Source: Nymphaea colorata
Taxonomy: Eukaryota; Streptophyta; Magnoliopsida; Nymphaeales; Nymphaeaceae
Length of the DNA: 64,000 bases
Assembly: GCF_008831285.2 (NCBI RefSeq)
Contig: NC_045149.1
Span: 22,388,535 to 22,452,534 of the forward strand
Direction: 5' to 3'
Below the pieces are notes generated by a model. The model saw only the letters and a program-made list of their open reading frames with translations, did not search any database and was not told where the DNA came from. How positions within the stretch are numbered: the stretch's first letter is position 1; each line of letters begins with the position of its first letter. The position numbers and the translations under genes were made by a program. Below are positions 1 through 10,568 of this stretch, one piece after another.

Positions 1-1890
1 AATGTTGTTTTTGGCTTTTACAACGTTTAAAAAAAAGGATATTTTGTTTTGAGAAGAGAGAAAAATGAACTCCCTCATTCATATAAGATCCAGCCATTTC
101 TAATGACTTTATTGACCCAAAAAATTTTCTTTGCACATTTCAATATTTTTATTATCAACCAAAATTTTTCCAAAAAGGGGGGTGCATTTTATTTTTCCTC
201 AAATCTTAATTACGTCATCTCGATTTAATTCTTGGGCCTTATGCCCAATCTTAGACCCAAAATAAATTTGCAACTAGTTGGTCTAAAATGAATTTATAAA
301 CGCTTATCTGAAACCAAAGGCAAAATTCAAATTGAAACTCAACTTTAAAGATCAAAATGATAAAATTTGATGCTATCAGGCGCCGTACTCGCCCACATAA
401 ACCTTACCTTAGTTTTATATATCATCTTCACGCCAAAACGTGTTTTTAAATTACTCACTAGAATGCGCCGGTGACCAATTGAACTTGATCCGGATATAAA
501 ACATGCCCGAAGTGACTCAGAACGGAGTCACCCACCCATTTGTAACGAAAACCAATTTTCACAATTAAAAAAAATGGTTTTATGCTAAGACAACCCCTTT
601 TATTTATTTATTTATCCATTTTATCTTATTATACTTTATTTTATTTTATTTCAGTTTTATTTCATATTTAAAAAAAAGGGTATGACTGTACATCGCGCGA
701 CGTGTAGTTGTGTAACTAGGTGATCGCGATTGCATAAGTGATCGTATTCGTGGTGCTATGCGCCTTTCGCCACGGCACCTGGCCCTGTTGTGCCTAGCGT
801 GCAACAGCACCTGGGGCGGGGCCTGCACACTGGGCAGGCCCAATTTATGTGTCAAACCCTTTGGGTGGGCAATAGCCCTGCCACAACCTGAAAGGTTGTT
901 TGTAGGGCTAGTGGCCAATCTCACTTAGTAAATGCCTATTATTTTTAAAAAAATTAAAATTATTAAAAAATATTTAAAATTCACATAAAAAACTTGTTAA
1001 TTTTAAAAAAAATTCAAATTTTGAATTTTGTCTCCAAAACTCTCTATGAATACCCCCACAATCCTCCCTCTTGAGCCTGAGCTAACACTTGAAAAATTTT
1101 TAATGCTTCTTCACTTGAAGATTTATAATTTTCTTCTTCATTTCTTTCTTAATTTCTTTTTCCTCCTCCCAAGTTATAACTCTTTAAGAGAGCATGAGAA
1201 GATATTATAGGTATGTAGTTCTTATTTTATTTCTCTCTTCTTCATCTCCCCATAACAGTCAAGAGCTATTTTAAGTGCACCACAAAAGTATGAGAAGGTT
1301 AAATATGATTTCATTTCAAAAGAAAAACATGTTTCTCTCTTCTTTTAAATGTTGTTTTGCTTGAAGATATTGTTCATGCATAGTTCATTGATTTTTTTCA
1401 TTTATATATGAATGAACGGTGAGCATGAGTGTTGGGTTGAGATTTCTTCATTCTTATGTTGATTTTTGAGGTTGGAATGTATCCAACCTGGGAAAGCCAT
1501 TCATGAATATGTACATGTTAAAATGCATTTTCATGTCATTCTCAGGTTTAGTTTCTTGTTTAATCATTTAATTAGAGACCCCAATTAATGTTTTTTCTAT
1601 GTGGCTCTCAATTTCATGTATGTTTTATTTTCTTCCATACGCAACCCTGGAAGTATATTTTCTTGTAATAAACAAAATAATGATACTTTACGTTCACTTA
1701 TAAAAATATAAGAATCATGTTTTCAAAAGATTCTTGAAAGCAAATACTCTCTCTAATGCGACCTTGGAGACTTAGCTTAGGCTCTTGCATGAGTCCAAGT
1801 TCCTCTTCGGCCTATATAAAAGAAAATTGAAGTAATATATTTTAAGTAATTTCTTGATTTTTAATCTCATGAAGACACATACGTATATAC

Positions 1891-1895
<5 letters not shown>
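1..1895. other. AT-rich intergenic sequence
   Basis: No gene is seen. Two GC-richer islands stand out, about 440-540 and 690-910; they could be worn transposon parts but show no ends I can identify. Confidence 0.5.

Positions 1896-1896
<1 letters not shown>

Positions 1897-1965
<69 letters not shown>
1897..1965. repeat. (AT)n microsatellite
   Basis: About 35 uninterrupted TA units, ending in tatacaca. Any open frame across it is Tyr-Ile repeat noise. Confidence 0.95.
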
Positions 1966-1969
<4 letters not shown>

Positions 1970-1971
<2 letters not shown>

Positions 1972-2870
1972 TGTGATGTTTTTTATCATTCTCTCAATAT
2001 ATTTCTACGTTTTATTTTATAAATTTTTTAAAGTAAAAGATGTTTAAGCCAAAATGAAATGCATTAAGATTAAACATAGTCGTTGGATCGATTACTCCCG
2101 GTAAAGGTGCCGAGAACGGTCAATCCTCGTATCGACGGGTGGTCAATTTCTCTCTCATTTCAAAACAAAACCTCATTTTTTTGGACCGCACCAAAAACCC
2201 CAAAAAAAATTGTGGATGCGAACAAAATCATATACACATGTGTTTTCAAATTAAACAAAAATTTTAAAATACTAAGAGAAATTTTGAAGATGTTTAAAGT
2301 AGCCTTTGATTGAAAATGTAGTGGCTTCAAGGTAGAACTTAGGTCTTATGGGTATTTAATGAACTCTAAATGATAGCAACCTTAGAAATTAAGACTTAAA
2401 TGTAAAAATGTCAAATAATTTAGAAAAATAATTTTTTTCAGATGCTTTTACAATCGTTTGAGCTCTTGAAATATTGTCACTAGAACTCAAGTATATAAGA
2501 GAATTTGTGCTTGAAAATGGTTTTGAAAATCAAGGTTTTCAACTTGAAAGTAGTTTTGTAATATTGCAAAGGTTTGAAAAGAACTTAAATTTGGAAGCTA
2601 ATATTTTGAAATAAGGAAAACATCATGATTTAAAAAGAGTTTTCCTTCAATTCTAAGGAGTTAAGTCATTTACCTAATTTTGATTTATACCAAGACGGGA
2701 TGTGCATCCATTATTTTATTCGTGTTTTGTGAAGTCATGATGTGTGTTTATCTATGTTCACCTATATCTATATGACATAGATAGAAAATATCAAAAGAAA
2801 AGTATTCATATAAATGACAAATTTGGTATTGATCAAAATTGAGAGGCAAACTCTCATCTCAAGGATTAAA
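1970..2870. other. AT-rich intergenic sequence
   Basis: No gene is seen. A short GC-richer patch at 2085-2150 is unassigned. Confidence 0.5.
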
Positions 2871-3417
2871 AGATGCAAAAGAGAGAAAAACATTAAGAGA
2901 GAAAGAGAGAGAGGGAGAGCAAGAAATTGATATCTACAAGATACACAAAACTTAAAAAAAGTGAGTGAGAAAGAGAGTGATTTGAAAGACCAAGAATCAA
3001 ACGAGAGAGAAATAAAAAGAGAAGTAAAAGGAAATGAATAAAGATGAGAAATCAAATGAAAGGAAGAAATAGAAAGAAAGAGATGTTAAAATTAGAGAGA
3101 TAAAAGATAAAATGATAGAGAAAAGTAAAGAATGAAAGAAATAAAAGTTAAAATGACAGAGAAAAAGAATGAGATAAATATAAGTTAAAATGAGAGAGAG
3201 GTAAGTTACAAATGTAAGAAAATAAAGTCTAAAAGAGAGACACAAGAAAGAGAGAGAAGTAAATGGAAAAAGGAATAAAATGAAATAGATATGAAAGGGA
3301 GAGAGAAAAAGAGAGGGAGAGAGAGAGATCAATAAAAGAGGAAATAAAATATAATGAAAATTTAATAAAAAAGAAATAAAATGATTTAAAAGAAAAAGTT
3401 AAAGACAAAAAATACTT

Positions 3418-3456
<39 letters not shown>

Positions 3457-3580
3457 AATGAGAGATTAAGAGAAAGAAGAAAATATAGAGAGAGAGAGAA
3501 AGAAAAAGAAGAGGAGATAAAAGATTAAAAGAAAAAAGATAAAACATGTTAACAACATAGATTAAGAGATAAAAAAACAA
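2871..3580. repeat. Purine-rich (GA/AAAG) tract of about 700 bases
   Basis: The plus strand is almost all A and G in gaga, aaag and gagg runs, with a pure (GA)n core at 3423-3453. Low-complexity; minus-strand frames of Ser, Leu and Phe are artefacts of it. Confidence 0.85.
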
Positions 3581-4400
3581 AACACTATGCTTGCCTTCCG
3601 AGCATTAAGGATGATCCTTAGCTCTAGAGAAATCTTTAAAACTTAATTGATTTGTATAAAGAGAAGCGACAAGAAAAGTACAAAAAAAAAGGAAGAAAGG
3701 CTCTAAGTACCTTGAAAAGAAGAGATTTGTTGTAAAAGTGACACTTTAGCTGTTTCGAGCAAATGAGACCCTTGATAATGACTTGAATGGGATGAAGTTC
3801 TCCTCAAGAATAGATCATGAGATCCTCTAAAGTCTCCCCTTGCTAGGAATGTTGGCAAGGAAAAGACGAAGGTTGAAGGGAAGAACTAAAAAAAAAAAAA
3901 AAGATGAGGAGGGAGAAGAATCAGAGGTTTCAAGCATTGATATTAAATTAAAAAAAATGAGGAGACATTTATAAAAGGAAGAAACTCAAGGGTATTATAG
4001 TATTTTTCAAAAATAAATTTATCATTAATTAAGCATTATTGGCATAAAAATAGGCCAGGCCTAGCCCGACTACGGCCATGGCCATGCCCAATTGGTGAAG
4101 ATAGCGAGGCGCCGAGGGCCCAGCATGACCAGTCTTGTCAGCCTAACACATTAGCTGTGGCCCTCACAAAGGGTTTTTTTTGGTATTATTCATAAAAATG
4201 AGGGTATTTATGAAAGAGAAATGATAATTCCAATAAAATCGGTGGCATTTGAGAAAATTCAAAGATAGTTCTAGAAAATCAATTGTGTTTTGAAAAATGA
4301 AATCATTGGTCTTTTGGAAAATGATCACCATGATACTTGGGCTTGGGAAGGGTGTGTGACTTGGATTTGGATTTGAAACCATGCCCAAATTGATACAAAA
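3581..4400. other. Intergenic sequence
   Basis: No gene is seen. A GC-rich patch lies at 4050-4160. Confidence 0.45.
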
Positions 4401-5080
4401 AAAAATGATATTAGAATAGATTTGGATTTGAAAATGCTTCTATGTTTCAAATTTGGAGGTAGATCTGGACCAAAAGTTTAGAATGGATCAAGAATAATAT
4501 ATTTGGATTTGGATCTCAAATCTCAATCTGAAATTCAGATATGGATCTGAAACTCAGATTTGGATATGGATTAAGATAGAAACATGGAATTAGATCTAAA
4601 TCTGGATTAAGAATTTGGAACCAAATGAGGATATGGATCTAGATTTTTTATACGGATTAATAATTTGGAACGAATAAAGATATGGATTTAGATTTTGGAT
4701 CTTGGATATGATCAGATCTAAATTGGATCCAAGATGAAAATTTCGATCAAATGAATCCAAAATTGAGATGATATGGATTTGGATGTGGATCTAGGATCTG
4801 TTTTGGATCTAAAGCAGGAATTAAGATCTGGATCTAAATGTTTGGATCTGTTTTGAATATGGGGTTAGGATTTGGATGTAACTTGGATCTTGGGATCTGT
4901 TTTGGATGTGGTGCTTGGATTTGGATCTTGGGATCTTTTTTGGATATGGATGCAGAATTGGATCTGAGGATCTATTTTGGATTTGAATATGGTATTTGGA
5001 TCTATATTTGATTTTTGGTATCTCTTTTGAATATGGAACTGAGATTTGGATTTAAGGATTTGTTTTTTGGTCTTTTTTTG
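4400..5080 (+). repeat. Degenerate ggatct/ggattt hexamer array
   Basis: Motifs ggatct, ggattt, ggatat and ggatcc recur every 6 to about 25 bases over nearly 700 bases, e.g. tttggatttggatctcaaat and ggatctgttttgga. Too diverged for a single clear unit. Confidence 0.7.
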
Positions 5081-5689
5081 TGTTTTTGGACCGGGCCTAG
5101 ATTTGAATTATAAAATAAGTCTACATTAAGGTTAGGCTTTGTATCCAACGTCTGAAATTAGATCAAAATAAGCCTCAAATAGAGTTGACGATTAAAATTA
5201 TGTTTGAATTCAATAAATAATGCAGAACCGAAATCCAAATGACCGACAGCTGGCCAATCACTTGAAGGACCAACAATGTTGCCACCTTTTAACTATCAAG
5301 TTGTAATTTGCAAACTGAGAATTTTGTCCCTTATATTTAAGATTGTTAGTTACCATTTGGTTGTAGGAACAAGTGTTATAAGAACAAAGAGTTCTTGTCC
5401 ATGTAGAGTTTTGTTTGGTACCGAATTACTAAAGGGCAACTTCAAGTTCACCACATTGCCTCCTCTGACCAGCTTGTGGATATCTTCCTATTCAATTGTA
5501 ATGGTTTGAAGGCCTCATATGCAAACTTTGGGTTCTTCCCGGACCCCTACCTTTTGATGGGGGTATTAGATCTACATATGGACTTGGATCTGGATCCAGA
5601 GCAACTGAGAGGAAGAAGAAGATCAACGCAGTAATAATTTTGAGGAAAAATTTAAGAGCAATAATTCTGGTAATGCCAATCACACTGAT

Positions 5690-6090
5690 CATGATGAATC
5701 AAGTGGAGGCTTACGCACAAACGATAGATGTAAAATTTGCTAAGGAAGATATTGGTGTACACATACTCTCCTTATTAACAAAAAGTGGTATTACTTTATT
5801 TTTAGAAAAGCAGAAGAAGTATTTCGTTATACTGCATAGAAAAGAGCCGAAGCTCCCACCTAACCCATTCACTAGCATGTCTTTTCTAAGCCATGCTTAT
5901 CGTAACTGGACTCCTTAGTAAACTAATAAACTAATAAATATTAGAATTATGTTCATGATCTCTATCTCTTTGGCAGCATCAAGGTGGTTTCTAACTAAAG
6001 AAGTTGCGCAGGTAATGTTTGTCAACAAGAAGTTTCATCTGGTGTTCTTTCTTGACTTTCCGGCGATGGAGGTTGCGTCTTTATATATTT
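5690..6090 (+). pseudogene. Possible TIR-domain relic of a resistance gene
   Basis: Two consecutive plus-strand frames carry pieces that fit a plant TIR domain in the right order. The first is IDVKFAKEDIGVHILSLLTK then SGITLFL (compare YDVFLSFRGEDT...L...L...GI..F). About 200 bases later comes ISISLAASRWFLTKEVAQV, then LVFFLDFPAME (compare IS..FS..YASSRWCL.E and LVLPIFYDVDP). The middle is replaced by unrelated sequence. No NB-ARC or LRR part is seen. The match is by pattern only. Confidence 0.35.
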
Positions 6091-6134
6091 TTGCTGAATG
6101 TTGGAGGAAGTTTGTCTCGACCCCTAAATTTTAG

Positions 6135-7070
6135 TTTTGGTTTTTTTTTTTTTTTTTAGCAATCTCAAGTGCTTGTACCATACATTATCTTGAAATAGAA
6201 GGATGGAGGCCTGACCCGCACCAAACGTCTCAAAAATGACAGAAGAAAAGAGGCACCGTTTTAGAATTATGAAAATTATGTGAGCCCTGAATGATATTTT
6301 TTACTTGGAGTTTGGGTGGCAGACATCAAAATTAGGTTTGTGAAAAACTCATTGATGACACTCAAAATCAAATTTGTGAAAGCATACAATTTTTTTTTCT
6401 CTGAAACAGAATCAGTTGAAGTGTTAGGATGACATCAAAACCGGGTTTTCTTAAAATAATTTTTAAGAAAAAACTTGATTTTCTACAAAGATGGAATAAC
6501 CTGGTCTCAACCAAGTTACTTCCTAACAGTATAAGTTTTAGGTGTATCATCAACACGCAAACTAATTTTTCAAAAACGACTACAAAATATTTTTTCACAA
6601 AACCAATTTTTTTCAGAACAGTTTTGTATGAAAGGCGCCCTTGGCTTTAAGAAAACACAGTTTTTAATCAAGATGTCTTTGAGACAGTGAACCAAGACAT
6701 GTTAGAGGTCATCGATTGAGTTAGAGATCTAGTTGACTTCAGCTGCTTTAGATCATCGTTTTTATAATGCATTTTCTTTATAAATAGATGAAGAAGGTTC
6801 ATGTGTTGAGACATCATGTTTGATTTTTTCAACATCTAAAACTGAATAACAAGCAATATGGAATATTTATGAATATTTAGTAAAATTTTGTGATATTTCA
6901 CAGTTCACCAAAAAACATACTAACAGACTTAGTATTCAACAACACATGACAAAAATGAAGATGTAGTTAGTTGATGATCCTAGCTAACTCAGCTGGCCCT
7001 GACTCGTGGCCCAGTAAATGAATGATTCTAGTCAACTTGGGTGACTTGCGACACGGATGAGTCAGTTTTT
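6135..7070. other. AT-rich intergenic sequence
   Basis: A poly-T run at 6142-6158; otherwise nothing gene-like. Confidence 0.45.
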
Positions 7071-7074
7071 GTTA

Positions 7075-7255
7075 ACTAGGGCCAAAATCATGGGTAGAGC
7101 TAGAATTTTTTCATGAGGGGACCGAATTACAGTTTTTAAATTTTGACTAGTACGAAATGTCATTTTTTTAAATTTTTATATAAAACAAGTGAATTTTTAT
7201 AAAATTTACATGTACATTTAAAAAAAAATGAGGTGGGGTTAGGACCCATGCAAGC
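7075..7255. repeat. MITE related to the one at 40890
   Basis: Shared blocks include gtttttaaattttgact, atttttatataaaacaa and aaaatttacat, in the same order and spacing as 40915-41010. Ends are worn and no target duplication is clear. Confidence 0.55.
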
Positions 7256-7354
7256 CCGTATAATAAATTAAAGTCAATCCAATCCGATTGTCTGTCACAT
7301 TGACTTTAATAAGATGGAAAGAAAAAGCCGTTTGTTTAGGACCAACTCGGGGTT

Positions 7355-7617
7355 GAGCTAACTCACAATTGTAAGCTCGATTTGAGCATGATTAAACAAG
7401 TTGAGCTTGAACTAACTCACAATTGTAAGCTCAATTTAGGCATGATTAAACAAGTTGAGCCCGAACTAACTCACAATTGTAAGCTCGATTTAGGCATGAT
7501 GCAACAAGTTGAGCTTGATCTAACTCACAATTGTAAGCTCGATTTAGGCATGATTAAACAAGTTGAGCTTGATCTGACTCACAATTGTAAGCTCGATTTG
7601 AGCTCGAGTCTGAGTTA
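7355..7617 (+). repeat. 54-base tandem repeat, about five copies
   Basis: The mark actcacaattgtaagctc starts at 7361, 7415, 7469, 7523 and 7577, exactly 54 bases apart. Units also share caagttgagc. The 54-base period keeps an 18-residue frame open, which is not evidence of a protein. Confidence 0.95.
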
Positions 7618-7619
7618 AA

Positions 7620-9300
7620 AGTCTAGTTATAAAAAGTTGAGTTCGAATTACATGAGCTCAACTAATTTAAACTTGACTTGGCTTGTGTCTTTCCTAGTCC
7701 TTAATCCTGATCGGGGCATGTTGGTAATTTTGATGAATTTTAATACCTTTTGGTTGTTTTCATTTTCATTTAAGAAATATACATGAATCAAGCGACACAA
7801 GCTTAAATTAGTCAAGCTTGAGCTCCCCCCATAAAGCATGATGCAAGCTCGACTAAAGATCAGCTCTAAATAAGCGTGCATCCTTGTTTTCTGATTTTTA
7901 TTGGATGCTAAGCTTCTCCTATCAAGCGCAGAGGCAGAGGCCGGGTGCCGGCAGGGGCCATGGCTCTCGGTTAATATTTTTAGCAAATTAAAAATCCTAG
8001 TAAAAATTTAAAACTTTTAGTTTAACTTATTCAAAAATTTTAAAAATTTATATTTCAGTCATTTTAAAATTTTGAAATTATAGTTCAACTCCCGCAACAC
8101 AAAATTTGTGTTATTGCAAATGATCTAATGAAATGGGTCTTGCAAGGGTTTGTATGACACCAGCCTTGGGATGGATTCAACCTACTAGATGTCAAATTGA
8201 ACTCGATAAGACGGCCAAAAAAGTGCTCCCTTATAAGGACAAAATGGAAAAGTTGTTTTTCTTTTTTAGCAACATACAAAAATACCCTTATTAGGAACCA
8301 ACCAGCGTATGATGTGAAAATTTTACGCATCTGAGTTCCAAAATTCCTTGTGAAAGAAAAAAGTCATGGTTTTCCCTTTTCTCCCCACAACAAACAGTAC
8401 TGCCTCGTGCATGTGATGTTTCTAAAAGATGCAACAATGACGTGCTCTAAAGTGGCTGAAAAGTGTCAAATATCAAAGACACCACACACACCTCAGAATT
8501 CTGTCTGTACGTTTACCATGCCCTGTTCCTGTAATTTTCTCACTCGTACACAATTACCGTAATGTTAAAATATATGCTATTTTAATATCCAGATCACTCG
8601 TACACACTTCCTCCAACAAAATGGAAAAGTTGTTTTCCTTTTAAAAATTCAAGTCAACCAAAGCCCAAAGAAAACTTCAAACTGCTAAAAACAATTTCCA
8701 AAGAGGGTAACCAAAGATTTTGAAAGTCAACAACGAACTAAAATTTCCCAACTTGAGTGACGCCTTTTAGGAGACGCCATGCTCTTTCTCTATTTGAAAA
8801 AAAAAAAAGAAGCTTTGAACTTGTCAAAGAGATCCAAAGCCAGATTTGGTAGGATGCCAGCTTAGAAAGACCGACTTTGCTTCATGAGGCATAGTGTAAC
8901 TAGACGGCAAGGTGGTTCACAAAGAAAATGTTTGATGTTCGAACCTTATTGTTACCATCACGATGGTGTGTTACTCCTCTATGCTGCAGTCGATGGTAGC
9001 TAACCTTGAAGGCCAAGGAGATAGCCTTGAGGGTTTTATGATTAAAGGAACATCCCCTAAGTAAACATTTGAAAAAAAAAAAAAAAAAGACTGAAGGCTG
9101 GTTTCATTTAAGGGGAGGCCAGCTTGGTGACTTATTCCTACTCAGCAATTAACATAAAAAAATCCACTTAGATTAAACAACAAATCAAGGAAAGTAAGTA
9201 TTCTTACCACGTCATTGAAAGGGGAACCGTAAGCAAGGACGTACATATGATCAAAATATGAATGAATTGACAACTAGTTCTAACGTGATTAAAATTTAAA
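7620..9300. other. Intergenic sequence with a SINE-like patch
   Basis: No gene is seen. At about 8890-8945, ggcaaggtgg followed by gttcgaacctt resembles the A and B boxes of tRNA-derived SINEs, with a poly-A run at 9070-9090. Weak. Confidence 0.3.
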
Positions 9301-9302
9301 CT

Positions 9303-9797
9303 GTGATGAAAGCTAAGGATTTGAAGGGCGATCCTATTCACCCAGACGCTGACGAAGGGTTGGATAATTTGGAAGAGAACGAAAATGTGTTGACGTTGGT
9401 AAGAGATGGGTGCTTCGTATTAGAGGCAATGTACATCGTGGCAACCGAAACGTATCCCTTGCGCACCAGGTTCTCTCACACCATGAGTGTAGCCAACGTC
9501 ACCATGGTGCGCAATACTCTGTTGGACTTGTTTTACTTGCGCCACCAAATCCCCTTTGTCTTTCTTAAAGACCTTTATATTAACCTACACTTTGGAGTTC
9601 TGCTGTTCGAAGATATGGTTAACAAGTCCTCAAATGGCTATTTCATGGAAACGTCACCATTTGACACGCAATTTTGGTGTGTGTCTGAATACACTTTTTT
9701 CTGTAGAATTGATCCAATGCCTTATCTTCCAAGTTTTAACTCCAAATTATGTGCAACCTCACACAACTCATTGGCACCTAAAACTAAAAGAATATAG
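9303..9797 (+). pseudogene. DUF247 (UPF0481) protein fragment, N-terminal part
   Basis: 164 codons are open. LVRDGCFVLEAMY matches the DUF247 signature (usual form L.DGCFILE), and LLDLFYLRHQIPFVFLKDLY matches DLLLLENQIPFFVLE..Y. The C-terminal two thirds and the membrane anchor are missing; the frame drifts after about residue 110. Full DUF247 proteins are about 400-550 residues, plant-only, of largely unknown role. No promoter or partner exon is seen nearby. Confidence 0.6.
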
Positions 9798-9799
9798 AC

Positions 9800-10568
9800 A
9801 TGAGACTTAGACCTACAAAACATGATGAATGCATTCATTTAATGGTTATAATATGGTGCATTTTAATCATACCCCTATGGTTCACAATTGGTTATTATTG
9901 ACCAAAAGTTAACTTTTTCTGATCCTACGATATCTAACTATTGTTGTTCACCTCCCAATGCATTGTCCTTGCTTTTTATGCCTTGGTTGGGTCTTGATTC
10001 ATGTTTTGTTTGGACGGGATAGACATGATGTCATGTTTCCCACACCCTTGTCATGTCTTAATGGACAAAATAGTTCTTTGTCTATTGTTTGATGAAATTA
10101 AAAAGAAAATACCGTGGTGGTTCTGTCTAGTGCTTGATTCATGCAGAACGTTTTACTTGCCAAGTGTTCAAATGTATATGACAAAATCAATTGAATTAAA
10201 TTTCTAAAAACACATAAAGGTGATAGACACGATAATGTAATGTTTGAAGACTTAACATTGATAACTTCCTAGTGGAAAGGGCAGTAGCTCATTCTTCCTA
10301 GGTGTAACAAAGTGTGAAGAGAAAGTTTAACTTTGCAACACATACTTTATGGGGTTACAAGTGCATAAATATTACCAAACAGATTGCTGCAGTAGCCAAC
10401 AATTCCTCAAAGAAATATGAACTCTTACTCGACCTACCCAAATTCTGTCTATCTTGTGATCCATCAACATAAGAAACATAATTTTGGACATAGTACACAC
10501 ACACAATACACACACACACACACATTATTGATCAATAAATAGCTAAAGCAAGAGATCAATTATTAGGA
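9800..10568. other. Intergenic sequence downstream of the receptor kinase
   Basis: Contains a short (CA)n run at 10496-10523. It probably includes the 3' UTR of the receptor kinase next to 10568; no poly-A signal is decisive. Confidence 0.4.

Noticed and set aside
646-924. GC-rich 92-codon frame on the minus strand
   Set aside because: No domain, start context or neighbour supports it; the Arg-rich product fits a chance frame in a GC-rich island.
440-2170. Old LTR of a Tat or Athila-type element
   Set aside because: GC patches such as ggagtcacccaccc are suggestive, but no LTR pair, primer site or coding sequence is visible.
2768-3580. Minus-strand hydrophobic frames of Ser, Leu and Phe
   Set aside because: They are translations of a purine-rich tract.
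7382-7618. Protein made of 18-residue repeats
   Set aside because: It follows from a 54-base tandem repeat, whose length is a multiple of three; no other sign of coding.
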